Shown here piece after piece: positions 18,369 through 29,697 of a DNA stretch of 64,000 nucleotides. The notes under the pieces were generated by a model, which had not been told where the DNA came from, made no database searches, and saw nothing but the letters and a program-made list of their open reading frames with translations. A program made the position numbers and the translations under genes. How positions within the stretch are numbered: the stretch's first letter is position 1; every line of letters begins with the position of its first letter. Origin of the DNA: Solimonas marina (GTDB lineage: Bacteria > Pseudomonadota > Gammaproteobacteria > Nevskiales > Nevskiaceae); the NCBI RefSeq assembly GCF_012241385.1, contig NZ_JAAVXB010000002.1:591835-655834 (forward strand), written 5' to 3'.

Positions 18369-19190
18369 ATGTCCGGGCTGTCTGGCAAAACCTTATTCAT
18401 TACCGGCGCGAGCCGTGGCATCGGCAAGGCGATCGCCTTGCGTGCCGCGCGTGATGGCGCGCGCGTCGTCGTCGCCGCCAAGACCGCCGCGCCCGATCCG
18501 CGCCTGCCCGGCACCATACACAGCGCCGCCGCCGAGATCGTCGCCGCCGGCGGCGAGGCTTTGCCCCTGCAGGTCGACATCCGCGATGAGGCGCAGGTGC
18601 AGGCCGCGGTGGCCCGAGCCGCCGAGCACTTCGGCGGTATCGACATCCTCGTCAACAACGCCAGTGCCATCAGCCTGACCCGCGCCGACGAAACGCCGCT
18701 GAAGCGCTATGACCTGATGATGGACATCAACGTGCGCGGCGCGTTTGTCTGCACGCAGGCCTGCCTGCCGCACCTGCGCCGCGCCGCCAATCCGCATGTG
18801 TTGTTGCTGGCGCCGCCGCTCGACATCGATCCGCGCTGGTTTGCGCGCCACGCCGCGTACACGGTGTCGAAGTACGCGATGAGTCTGCTGGGCCGAGGAC
18901 TCGCTGCCGAACTGCGCGACGACGGCATCGCCGTCAACACGCTATGGCCGCGCACCTTGATCGAGACGGCGGCGTTGAAGGTCGACGGCCTCGACGGCAC
19001 CGGCGATGGCCGCACGCCGCAGATCATGGCCGACGCGGCGTATCGCATCGTGACCCGTCCAGCGCGTCGCTTCAGCGGCCATGCCTGCCTCGACGAGACG
19101 GTGTTGCGCGACGCCGGCGTCGACGATTTCTCCGCCTATCTCGCCCGGCCCGGCACGACGCCGGCGCTGGACCTGTTCGTCTCTGCCTGA
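18369..19190 (+). CDS. SDR family protein, HSDL2-like
   Basis: A 273-aa SDR resembling hydroxysteroid dehydrogenase-like protein 2. It has TGASRGIG (12-19), NNAS (96-99) and the Tyr164-x3-Lys168 pair in AAYTVSKY. In HSDL2-type proteins the catalytic serine lies 16 residues before the tyrosine in a SPPL motif; here that position is Ala148 (LAPPL). Either the enzyme uses another residue or it is not a normal dehydrogenase. HSDL2-type proteins are often beside SCP2-like proteins, and the next gene here is an SCP2-type thiolase, 9 bases away. Confidence 0.75.
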   Translation: MSGLSGKTLFITGASRGIGKAIALRAARDGARVVVAAKTAAPDPRLPGTIHSAAAEIVAAGGEALPLQVDIRDEAQVQAAVARAAEHFGGIDILVNNASAISLTRADETPLKRYDLMMDINVRGAFVCTQACLPHLRRAANPHVLLLAPPLDIDPRWFARHAAYTVSKYAMSLLGRGLAAELRDDGIAVNTLWPRTLIETAALKVDGLDGTGDGRTPQIMADAAYRIVTRPARRFSGHACLDETVLRDAGVDDFSAYLARPGTTPALDLFVSA

Positions 19191-19199
19191 GAGCTTTCC

Positions 19200-20381
19200 A
19201 TGAAACGTCCCGTTCACGTCATCGGCGTCGGCATGACGCCGTTCGTCAAGCCCGGCACCAGCCCGGATTATCCGCAGATGGCGCGCGTCGCCGGCCGCAC
19301 GGCGCTGGGTGATGCCGGCATTGCCTACGACGACATCGAGCAGGTCTACGCGGGCTATGTCTATGGCGATTCCACGAGCGGCCAGCGCGCCGTTTACGAA
19401 CTCGGCCTGAGCGGCGTGCCGGTCATCAACGTCAACAACAATTGTTCGACGGGATCGAGTGCGCTCTATCTTGCACGCCAGGCGATCGAGGGGGGACTCG
19501 CCGAATGCGTGCTGGCGATCGGTTTCGAGAAGATGGAGCGCGGTGCGCTTGGCGAGAAATATGCCGATCGCGAAGCGCCTCTGGGGCGGCACATGGCGAC
19601 CATGCATGCGACACAGGCGCCGTCGACCGCGCCGATGGTCGCGCAGATGTTCGGCGGTGCCGGCCGCGAATACCGCGAGCGTTATGGCGCCAGCCGCGAG
19701 ACGTTCGCCAAGATCACCGTCAAGGCGCGTCGCCACGCGCGTCACAACCCGAACGCGCTGTTCCGCACACCGCTCGATGTTGAAGCGGTCATGGCGTCGG
19801 AGACGATCTACGATCCGCTGACGCGCCTGCAGTGCTGTCCGCCGACCTGCGGCGCTGCTGCGGCCGTCCTCTGCTCCGACGATTTTCTGCGACGCCTGCG
19901 CGACGCGCGCCCGGTGACGATCGCCGCACAGGCGATGACGACCGATTATCCGAGCACCTTCGAACCCCCCTCGATGATGCGCATGGTCGGCAGCGAGCTG
20001 ACGCGCGCGGCGGCGCGGCAGGTCTATGAAGCGGCCGGCATCGGCCCCGACGACATCGACGTCGTCGAGCTGCACGATTGCTTCACGGCCAACGAGATCA
20101 TCAGTTACGAAGGTCTGGGGCTGTGCGGCGAGGGCGAGGCGGAGCGCTACGTCGCCGACGACGACAACACCTACGGCGGCCGCTGCGTCGTCAACCCGTC
20201 AGGCGGCCTGCTGTCGAAAGGCCATCCGCTCGGTGCGACCGGACTGGCGCAATGTGCCGAGCTGGTCTGGCAGTTGCGCGGCGAAGCCGGGCCGCGGCAG
20301 GTCGATGGCGCGCGCGTGGCCCTGCAGCACAATCTGGGACTGGGCGGCGCCTGCGTCGTCACCTTGTACCGTCGCGACTGA
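19200..20381 (+). CDS. SCP2-type thiolase
   Basis: A 393-aa thiolase of the sterol-carrier-protein-x class. The nucleophilic cysteine is Cys82 in NNNCSTGSSAL. The catalytic His regions are ELHDCFTANE (about 290) and SKGHPLGATG (about 338). These enzymes cleave branched, cyclic or aryl 3-ketoacyl-CoAs, so this protein is the likely last step after carboxylation and CoA activation, giving acetyl-CoA and an acyl-CoA. It is the last gene of the forward operon and is followed by a 10-bp stem-loop. Confidence 0.85.
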   Translation: MKRPVHVIGVGMTPFVKPGTSPDYPQMARVAGRTALGDAGIAYDDIEQVYAGYVYGDSTSGQRAVYELGLSGVPVINVNNNCSTGSSALYLARQAIEGGLAECVLAIGFEKMERGALGEKYADREAPLGRHMATMHATQAPSTAPMVAQMFGGAGREYRERYGASRETFAKITVKARRHARHNPNALFRTPLDVEAVMASETIYDPLTRLQCCPPTCGAAAAVLCSDDFLRRLRDARPVTIAAQAMTTDYPSTFEPPSMMRMVGSELTRAAARQVYEAAGIGPDDIDVVELHDCFTANEIISYEGLGLCGEGEAERYVADDDNTYGGRCVVNPSGGLLSKGHPLGATGLAQCAELVWQLRGEAGPRQVDGARVALQHNLGLGGACVVTLYRRD

Positions 20382-20403
20382 GCGCGGGACGTGCCGCTCG
20401 CCG

Positions 20404-20430
20404 CCGCACGCCGAAACGCTCGGCGTGCGG
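20404..20430. terminator. Bidirectional stem-loop between the catabolic operon and its regulator
   Basis: A perfect 10-bp inverted repeat (CCGCACGCCG at 20404-20413, CGGCGTGCGG at 20421-20430) with a 7-base loop lies between two convergent genes. There is no T-run on either side, so termination strength is uncertain, but position and stem strength suit a shared terminator. Confidence 0.6.
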
Positions 20431-20438
20431 GATCGCGC

Positions 20439-23144
20439 TCAGCGTAGCAGCGCCATCTGCCGTGCGGCGTTGATGGCCTGCAGCCGGCTGCTGACGGCGA
20501 GCTTGGAATAGATGTTCTTGAGGTGGAATTTGACCGTGTTCTCGGACACGAAGATGCGCCGCGCCATCTCCTTGTCGGAGACGCCGTTGGCGAGATAGAC
20601 GAGAATTTCCTTCTCTCGATCGGTCAGCGGTTCCAGCGGTTGGAAGCTGCCGATCGCCGGCGCGGCCCGCGCCGGATCCGCGGCGTGGCCGGCCGCTGCC
20701 AACAACCGCGAGACGAACTCCTGCAGCGGTTGCAGCAAGGGGTCATCGACCGCCTCGCGGCTCAGCGCCGCGTGCTCTTCCTTGAGCATCGGCAGCAGGG
20801 TAGCGCCCTCGTCGAGCACCAGCCGGACGAAGTTCTCCGGCGCCGCGAGCTGCAACGCGCGGCGCAGGCTGCGGCGCGCGGTGTTGTCGCTGCCGCGGCG
20901 CTGCAGGGCCAGCGCTTCCAGCAGCAACAGCTTGATCAGACGGTACTGCCGCCGCTGCTTGTGCGCCAGCGCGATCTCGTCGGCGAGCTTCGGCAGCGCA
21001 AGCTCGGTCTGCCCGGCGTGCACGGCGAGGCGCAAGTGGCCGATGGTGTCGCCGTCGACGGCTTCGGAAAAGATCATCCAGCCGTCCGGCAGCGAGAACT
21101 CCGGCTGCTTGGGAATGCGGCTGGCCAGCGCCTGCGCACGCTCGCTTTCGCCGGAGAGCAGTGCGCGGCGCACCCGCTCCCAGGCGACGATGCGCAGCAG
21201 GCGCGGCCAGCCGGCGCTGTGCGCAAGCTGCTCGGCTTCGCTGAGCACCTCGTCGGCCCGATTGCCGCGGCCGCGCGCGTCCTGGATGCGGCTCATCGCG
21301 ACGTAGCAGAGCGCCAGGAAGTCGAGCAGTACCGCGTCGGCGATGACATCGTGGAACTGCAGGAACATCGACTCGGCGAGGTCGAGTTCGTCGCATTCGT
21401 AGAGTGCGTGCACATAGCAGGCGGCGAGCGAAGCGGCGGCAAACGACTTGTCGAGGTCGAGCTGCTGTTCGGAAAGTCCGGTGCGATACAGCGCCAGCGC
21501 GTCGATCAGGCGTCCCTGCATCAACAGGCTGATGCCGTGCACGGCGACCGAATAGCCGCCGCTGAATGCGGCGTCGCCACGGCGGTTGTAGGCCTGCGCC
21601 AGCTGCAGCATGTCGCGCTCGGCGTCGAAGTCGCCGGCCGCCATCGAGCGGTAGCCGACGAGGTTGGCGGCCGCGCCGAGTTCGAATGCGCGAAAGCCTT
21701 CCGGTTTGGCATCGCGAATCTCGACCGACTGCACGATGTCGAAAGCGAGCGGAACATCGTCGACGACCATGGCCAGCATCGAGCGGACGACACTGGCATC
21801 GACGCCCTGCGACGTGGCGGCTTCCAGTGTCGGCATCAGCGGTCGCAGCTTGTGATGACGGCGCAGGAAGACGAGGGCCCAGGCGATCTTCACCGCCAGT
21901 GCCGGCCGCCGTGCGATCTCGTCGAGCGGCAAGGCATCCGACCAGCGCTCGACGGTGGCCAGATTGGCATCGGCGATCAGGCGATCGATCCAGGTGCTCA
22001 TGATGTCGCCGGCCAGCGCGTAATCGCGCGCGGCGATCGCGTGATGAACGGCGTCCTCGTGCATGCCATGCCGGTGGAACCAGTCGGCGGCGCGATGGTG
22101 CACGGTCTCGAGCAGTTCGGGTTCTTCGATGCGCGTCTGCTCGGCGAGAAACGACGAGAACAGCGTGTGATATTTGAACCAGCTCAGGTCCGAGTCCAGA
22201 CAGCGCAGGAACAGGCCCGAGCGTTCGAGGAACAGCAGGATGCTCTGCGAATCCTGCCAGCCGGTGACGTGATCGCACAGGCCGGCCGAGAGGCGCGTCA
22301 GCACCGAGGTCTGGCGCAGGAACTGCTGGATGCGCGGCGGCTGCAGGGTCAGGACGTTGTCGGCCAGATATTCGGCCAGCTCACGGGGCTTCGGGGCCAC
22401 GGCCTCGTTGAGCGTGCGGCGCACCGATGGACTGGACAGGCTGAGCCGGAACAGCTGCAGTGCAGCCGGCCAGCCCTCGGTCTGGCGGTAGATCGCATCG
22501 AGTTCCTGACGATTGACGCCGAGGTCCTGCGCCTGGTGAAAGAACTGCTCGGCCTCGCTCGGCGAGAAGCGCAGATCGTCGGCGCGCAGCACCAGCGCCT
22601 GATTGTTGACGACGAGCCGCGCCAGGCCGATTTCCGGCAATGCGCGAGAGCCGATGAAAACGGTGACGTTATCGGGCAGGCGGTCGAGCAGTTCGCGGAA
22701 CACCGCGAGCACGTTGCGATGGCTCAGCGTCTGGAATTCGTCGAGAAACAGATGGACCGGAGTGTCGAAGCGTGCCAGACGGCTGGCGGCCCAATCGGCG
22801 AGCCGCCGCCGGCCACTGCTGTCGCCTTCGTCACTCGCGACATCCTGGCGCCCCAGCGATTCGATCAGCGCCTGCAGGTGGCCGCTGAACCGGCGCATGT
22901 CGTTGTCCGCTTCATCGAAGCTCAGCCACGCACCGGTCGCAGCATGGCTCTCGCCGGCGGTCTTGGCTTGCTGCAGCAGCGTCGATTTGCCGTGGCCGGC
23001 GGGTGCCTGGACGACGACGACCGCGTATGGCGGCGAGCGGAACATGCGCTCGAGCAGATGGTCGCGTTGAATGACGCCCGGGTAGGCGGGCGGCGCGAAA
23101 AACTTGTGCGTGAACACTTCGCTTGGATGTGCGTTTGCATCCAT
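20439..23144 (-). CDS. MalT-like LuxR-family ATP-dependent transcriptional activator
   Basis: A 901-aa regulator of the MalT/AlkS type. A Walker A motif APAGHGKST (48-55) and LFLDEF (Walker B-like) form the N-terminal STAND ATPase. A long helical TPR-like sensor follows, and the C-terminus is a LuxR helix-turn-helix (LTDREKEILVYLANG... SENTVKFHLKN..., about 840-895). Such proteins activate catabolic promoters when ATP and an inducer are bound. It is convergent with the catabolic operon and is the only regulator gene near it, so it probably controls that operon. Its start (ATG at 23144) faces queA across a 183-bp gap. Confidence 0.88.
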   Translation of the reverse strand: MDANAHPSEVFTHKFFAPPAYPGVIQRDHLLERMFRSPPYAVVVVQAPAGHGKSTLLQQAKTAGESHAATGAWLSFDEADNDMRRFSGHLQALIESLGRQDVASDEGDSSGRRRLADWAASRLARFDTPVHLFLDEFQTLSHRNVLAVFRELLDRLPDNVTVFIGSRALPEIGLARLVVNNQALVLRADDLRFSPSEAEQFFHQAQDLGVNRQELDAIYRQTEGWPAALQLFRLSLSSPSVRRTLNEAVAPKPRELAEYLADNVLTLQPPRIQQFLRQTSVLTRLSAGLCDHVTGWQDSQSILLFLERSGLFLRCLDSDLSWFKYHTLFSSFLAEQTRIEEPELLETVHHRAADWFHRHGMHEDAVHHAIAARDYALAGDIMSTWIDRLIADANLATVERWSDALPLDEIARRPALAVKIAWALVFLRRHHKLRPLMPTLEAATSQGVDASVVRSMLAMVVDDVPLAFDIVQSVEIRDAKPEGFRAFELGAAANLVGYRSMAAGDFDAERDMLQLAQAYNRRGDAAFSGGYSVAVHGISLLMQGRLIDALALYRTGLSEQQLDLDKSFAAASLAACYVHALYECDELDLAESMFLQFHDVIADAVLLDFLALCYVAMSRIQDARGRGNRADEVLSEAEQLAHSAGWPRLLRIVAWERVRRALLSGESERAQALASRIPKQPEFSLPDGWMIFSEAVDGDTIGHLRLAVHAGQTELALPKLADEIALAHKQRRQYRLIKLLLLEALALQRRGSDNTARRSLRRALQLAAPENFVRLVLDEGATLLPMLKEEHAALSREAVDDPLLQPLQEFVSRLLAAAGHAADPARAAPAIGSFQPLEPLTDREKEILVYLANGVSDKEMARRIFVSENTVKFHLKNIYSKLAVSSRLQAINAARQMALLR

Positions 23145-23327
23145 GTCTTCGGCTACTCCCCCAATCGCCGAAAATCGTTTTGTTGAATATAGCGTAGTGA
23201 GGCGGACTCAGTGTTTCTGTAGGACGGCGACCATGCTGCGCTGCTGCTATGCAGCACGCCCTGTGGCCCGCTGCGATCATCGCGCTGGCATCTGCGACAA
23301 TAGGCCGCCGCTTATTCCTGTCCCGCC

Positions 23328-24371
23328 ATGCGCCGCACTGATTTTCGCTACGAGCTGCCACCCGAATTGATCGCGCAACATCCGAACGCGCAGCGCTCGG
23401 CCAGCCGGTTGCTGCACATCGGCGCGGGGCTCGACGATCGGCGCATCGTCGATTTGCCGCAGCTGCTGGCCCCGGGCGATCTGGTGATCTTCAACGATAC
23501 GCGCGTGATTCCGGCGCGAATCTTCGGGCGCAAGCCCACCGGCGGACAGGTCGAGATCTTCGTCGAGCGTGTGCTCGACGATCGCGAGCTGCTGGCGCAG
23601 CTCGGCGTCAGCAAGAAGCCGAAGGCCGGTAGCGTGATCGAGGTCGGCAATGACCGGCTGACGATGCTCGATCGCGACGACGATCTGTTCCATCTGCGCT
23701 ACGAGGGCGACGACGGCGTGCTCGCGTTCCTCGAGCGCGCCGGACGTCTGCCGTTGCCGCCGTACATCGAGCACAGTCCCGATGCGGTCGATGCCGAGCG
23801 CTATCAGACGGTATTCGCCCGCGAGCCGGGTGCGGTCGCCGCGCCGACGGCCGGCCTGCATTTCGACCAGCCGCTGCTCGACGCGCTGAAGGCTCGCGGG
23901 ATCGATACCGGCACGCTGACGCTGCACGTCGGCGCCGGAACCTTTCAGCCGGTGCGGGTCGACGATCTGTCCGAGCATCGCATGCACGGCGAGCGCTATG
24001 CGATCGATGCGAACCTGTGCACGCAGATCGAGGCGGCGCGGGCGCGCGGCGGTCGTGTCGTCGCGGTCGGCACGACGGTGACGCGCGCGCTCGAAGCCGC
24101 CGCTGTCGCCCAGGATCGCGAAGGCACCCTGGCGCCGATGCGCGGCGACACGCAGCTGTTCATCACGCCGGGCTACCGCTTCCGCGTGATCGACCGGTTG
24201 CTGACGAATTTCCATCTGCCGGAGAGCACGCTGCTGATGCTGGTCAGCGCCTACGGTGGCTACGAACGGATGATGGCGGCCTACCGCCACGCGGTCGAAC
24301 AGCGCTATCGCTTCTTCAGCTATGGCGACGCCATGCTGATCGAGCCGGCGCCGGGCGTCGTCAGAGGGTAG
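23328..24371 (+). CDS. queA: S-adenosylmethionine:tRNA ribosyltransferase-isomerase QueA
   Basis: A 347-aa enzyme of queuosine synthesis that transfers and isomerises the ribosyl group of SAM onto 7-aminomethyl-7-deazaguanine in tRNA, giving epoxyqueuosine. Recognised by the N-terminus [17 protein letters not shown], the [10 protein letters not shown] motif and GAGTFQPVR. In most gammaproteobacteria it is followed directly by tgt; here tgt is 1.7 kb away behind a DUF2937 gene and a repeat array. Its 3' end overlaps the convergent DUF2937 gene by 11 bases. A GACAAT box (23294-23299) may be its -10 element. Confidence 0.95.
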   Translation: MRRTDFRYELPPELIAQHPNAQRSASRLLHIGAGLDDRRIVDLPQLLAPGDLVIFNDTRVIPARIFGRKPTGGQVEIFVERVLDDRELLAQLGVSKKPKAGSVIEVGNDRLTMLDRDDDLFHLRYEGDDGVLAFLERAGRLPLPPYIEHSPDAVDAERYQTVFAREPGAVAAPTAGLHFDQPLLDALKARGIDTGTLTLHVGAGTFQPVRVDDLSEHRMHGERYAIDANLCTQIEAARARGGRVVAVGTTVTRALEAAAVAQDREGTLAPMRGDTQLFITPGYRFRVIDRLLTNFHLPESTLLMLVSAYGGYERMMAAYRHAVEQRYRFFSYGDAMLIEPAPGVVRG

Positions 24372-24975
24372 GCGCCTTGCGTTCGGCCGGCGGCTTCGGC
24401 GTCGGCTTGTAGGTCTTCGGTGGTGCTGGTGGCGCGGCCGGTGCCGGTTTGGCCGCGGCAGGCATTGATGATCGCCGATTGCGGCGGCGCCAGAGACTGA
24501 ACGGCCAGCGCAGCAGATTGAACAGGCCGCTGAACAGCACCGCGCCGACCAAGCCACACAACAGCGCATCGAACGACAGCGGCAGGCCGGGCTGGAAGCT
24601 CGCCCAGGCGGCGCGCGCGATGTCGGCATCGAGGTGGCCGGCCAGATAGACGAGACGCCGTGCTAGCGTTTCGTGCTCGAGGATCTGCAGGCCGTTGCGC
24701 ATCTCCAGTTCATGCGCGCGGTCGCGCTGCAGCTTGTCGCCGATATCGTGAATGCCCGCCGCCGGTGCGGCGTGCAGGTCGGCGATCAGTTTGTCGATGT
24801 CGCCACCGTAGTGCTCGTCGGCGTTGCGCTGGTATTCGGCCATGCTGTCGACCAGCGCCTGGTGATAGCCGCCGTAGCGTTGCGTGTACGCGTCGACGAA
24901 CTGCGGCAGCTGCATCGCCAGCGCGAAGCCGGCAGCGAACAGCAGGCGGTCGATCAAGCCCAGCAGCATTCTCAT
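24361..24975 (-). CDS. DUF2937 family membrane protein
   Basis: A 204-aa protein of the DUF2937 family. It has an N-terminal hydrophobic helix ([18 protein letters not shown]), a polar extracytoplasmic or coiled middle with [17 protein letters not shown], a second hydrophobic segment around residues 130-155 ([18 protein letters not shown]) and a Pro/Ala/Lys-rich C-terminal tail. Function is unknown. The ATG at 24975 is chosen because the protein then begins with the hydrophobic helix; an in-frame extension to 25254 runs into the repeat array. It overlaps the end of queA. Confidence 0.75.
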   Translation of the reverse strand: MRMLLGLIDRLLFAAGFALAMQLPQFVDAYTQRYGGYHQALVDSMAEYQRNADEHYGGDIDKLIADLHAAPAAGIHDIGDKLQRDRAHELEMRNGLQILEHETLARRLVYLAGHLDADIARAAWASFQPGLPLSFDALLCGLVGAVLFSGLFNLLRWPFSLWRRRNRRSSMPAAAKPAPAAPPAPPKTYKPTPKPPAERKAPTL

Positions 24976-25167
24976 GGCGTGAAATCTCGGCGGGACGGCG
25001 GCAGCGTGCCGGCGTTCGGGGCAGATACGCAAGTCCAGCACGGTGTTCCTGAATCGCGGCTGTTGGGGCCCTTGGGGCACGGCGCCCGCGGGTGCCGACG
25101 AAGGGGCGGCATCGAAGCGCGCGCCTGAAGGATCGGCGGTCCGCCGCAGCGACATCGCGATCTGCAG

Positions 25168-27259
<2,092 letters not shown>

Positions 27260-27364
27260 ACCGGCGCCGCACCTACGAAATACGGAACCGGTTTTCTGGC
27301 AGGTTCCAGCGTTTCCGTTCATGTGGCGCATCGAGGCACGCCCGTACTCTGCAGCTTCAGGGAC

Positions 27365-27720
27365 CCTTCGATACACCGCCTACGGCGGTACTCAGGACAG
27401 GCCCTTCGATACACCGCCTACGGCGGCACTCAGGACAGGCCCTTCGATACACCGGCCTGGCGGCCGGCACTCAGGGCGAACGGCAAAAGCGGGACTCTCG
27501 AAGTTTTCCCATGCCGTTCATGCCGAGTGCCGCGCGTAGCGCGGTGTATCGAGGCACGCAGCGTCTCGGAGCGGGGCGAGTCACGTGGAAGTGCAGAGAC
27601 CCCTCGATACGATCGCTGGCGCGATCACTCGGGGCGAACGGCGGGTGATTGTTGTGGCGCCTCCCATCTTCTCGTTCATGCCGAGTGCCGCGCATCTCGC
27701 GGCGTATCGAGGCACGCACC
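27365..27720. repeat. Family B palindromic repeat array (B1) with a triplicated left arm
   Basis: Landmark TTCGATACACC occurs at 27367, 27405 and 27443, 38 bases apart. These are three tandem copies of the left arm only (with inner hairpin ACCGCC-TAC-GGCGGT), followed by one right arm (CGTTCATGCCGAGTGC... GGTGTATCGAGGC). A second, more diverged full unit runs from about 27601 to 27715. No gene is present between 27260 and 27741. Confidence 0.85.
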
Positions 27721-27741
27721 AGGTTTGTGCCGCTCTAGTCG

Positions 27742-28998
27742 CTACAGCGTGCGCCCGCCCTGTTCGACCGGCGGTTCTTCGTCGTCTTCCAGCATGTGCT
27801 CGGCCTCCGGCGTCGTGCGCAGCATGGCCTGGAAGGTCGCAGTGGCGGCCGGCGCTTCCGGCGAGGTCGACAGCCGCCATAACGCGTAAGCGGCCAGCGC
27901 GCCGAGCACGACGGCGAAGTGCACGAACAAGGCGCGCGGCCCCAGGTGGCTCATCACGACGCCGGCGACTGCCGGGCCGATGGCGGCGCCGACGCCGTTG
28001 AGCAGCAGCAGGCTGCTCGAACTTTGCTGGATTTCTTCGCGGGTCAGGCGGTCGTTGGTCAGCGCGATGCTGATCGGATAGATCGCGAACGCCATGCCGC
28101 CGAACGCAAACATGACCAGTAACAACAGTGGCTGCCAGAGCGCTCCGAAGATGGCGCCAGCCAGTGCTGCCATCGCCGCGCCGGCCGTGATCGTGAACAG
28201 CACGCGGCGCCGATCGAGGCTGCCATCGGACCAGCGACCGATCGGCCACTGCAGCAGCGCGCCGCCGACGATGGTGACCGACATGAAGTGGGCGACGCCG
28301 GCCTCGGCATAGCCGAAGCGTTGCGCGGCCGCGGCGCCCAGCCCCCAGAACGCGCCGAGCGCCAGTCCGGACCCGAACGCGCCGGCAATGCCGACCGGCG
28401 CCTTGCGATACAGCGCCTGCAGGCTCAGACGCGGCGTGTGCACCGGGAGCGGCTGAGCGATCGACGTCAGTGCCACCGGCACCAACGACAGCGACAGCAG
28501 GATGGCGACGATGCCGAACAGCTGAAAGCCGGAGACGGGGTAGAGCGCCAGCAGGAACTGGCCGACCGTCAGCGCCGAGAAGTTGACGACCATGTAGCTC
28601 GCGAACACGCGGCTGCGCTGCTCCGGCGCGGCCTGGGTGTTGAGCCAGCTTTCGACGACCGTGTACAGGCCGACCATGCAGGCGCCGGTGATGACGCGCA
28701 GTGCGCCCCAGGCCAGCGGTGAGACGAACAGCGAATGAATGACGGCCGTGCTGGAAGCGAGTGCGGCGAAGATCGCAAACGCGCGGATGTGGCCGACGCG
28801 CTGGATGATGCGCGGGTTGATGTACGTGCCGACCAGGTAGCCGACGAAGTAGCACGACATCACCAGGCCGAGCACGTTCGGGGCAAAGCCCTCGAGTCCG
28901 CCACGCACGGCGAGCAGGGTGCTGAACAGTCCGGTGCCGGTCAGCAGAAAGGCGACGCCGAGCAGCAGGGAAGACAGGGAAAACAGGTGCGCGATCAT
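27742..28998 (-). CDS. Major facilitator superfamily transporter, YcaD-like
   Basis: A 418-aa polytopic inner-membrane protein with about 12 hydrophobic segments and the MFS loop residues GRWSDGSLDRRR between the sixth and eighth helices. The N-terminal half with YFVGYLVGTYINPRIIQRVGHIRAFA resembles the YcaD/UMF-type permeases of unknown substrate. The C-terminal 30 residues are polar and acidic. The start at 28998 (MIAHLFSL) places the first helix at the N-terminus; the longer frame to 29079 would be unusual. It lies alone between repeat arrays B1 and A2. Confidence 0.8.
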   Translation of the reverse strand: MIAHLFSLSSLLLGVAFLLTGTGLFSTLLAVRGGLEGFAPNVLGLVMSCYFVGYLVGTYINPRIIQRVGHIRAFAIFAALASSTAVIHSLFVSPLAWGALRVITGACMVGLYTVVESWLNTQAAPEQRSRVFASYMVVNFSALTVGQFLLALYPVSGFQLFGIVAILLSLSLVPVALTSIAQPLPVHTPRLSLQALYRKAPVGIAGAFGSGLALGAFWGLGAAAAQRFGYAEAGVAHFMSVTIVGGALLQWPIGRWSDGSLDRRRVLFTITAGAAMAALAGAIFGALWQPLLLLVMFAFGGMAFAIYPISIALTNDRLTREEIQQSSSSLLLLNGVGAAIGPAVAGVVMSHLGPRALFVHFAVVLGALAAYALWRLSTSPEAPAATATFQAMLRTTPEAEHMLEDDEEPPVEQGGRTL

Positions 28999-29097
28999 GG
29001 CGTGCAAGTCTGCCCGCTTTCTTGCGTCAGCGCCTGAATGGCGAGGCGTATCGAGCACGGACTGCAGGAGCAGCGCCACGACCGTCGGCGCTCGCGG

Positions 29098-29640
29098 GCG
29101 AGGGCAGGGGGAGGTGGGAGCCGGAAGGCGTCACGATTCCTTCCAGCCGCATCCGGAACTTCACGCACCCCACCTCACCCAACCTCTCCGCCCCGCTGGC
29201 GGAGAGGGCTTTGATGGTGCAGTGGGCACGAACGTGCCTTGCCCCCTCCGCCCGCTTGCGGGGGGAGGGGCTGGGGAGGTGGGCGCTGGAAAGCGTCATC
29301 TTTTCTTGCAGTCGCATCCGGAACTTCACGCACCCCACCTTACCCAACCCTCTCCGCCCCGCTGGCGTAGAGGGCTTTGATGGTGCAGTGGGCACGAACG
29401 TGCCTTGCCCCCTCCGCCCGCTTGCGGGGGGAGGGGCTGGGGGAGGTGGGCGCTGGAAAGCGTCACCTTTTCTTCCAGCCGCATCCGGAACTTCACACAC
29501 CCCACCTCACCCAATCCTCTCCGCCCCGCTGGCAGAGAGGGCTTCGATGGCGCCATGGGCGCGCATGCTTTCACTCCCCTCCGCCCGCTTGCGGGGGGAG
29601 GGGCCGGGGGAGGCGGGTGCCGGAAGGCGGCGCGAGCCGG
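29098..29640. repeat. Family A palindromic repeat array (A2), 3 units of about 166 bp
   Basis: Landmark CACCTCACCC (or CACCTTACCC) occurs at 29171, 29336 and 29503. Arms and linker are those of family A, but the loop reads GATGGTGCAGTGGGCACG...TGCC, different from array A1 and shared between the first two copies here. The third copy has a further changed loop. A half unit (right arm only) precedes the first copy. The array separates the MFS gene from ggpPS; nothing else is seen between 28999 and 29697. Confidence 0.9.
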
Positions 29641-29697
29641 GACGGCTGCCCCGAGCGTTCGACGGTCGCGGCTTGCGCCGCGCCGACGGAAATATGC

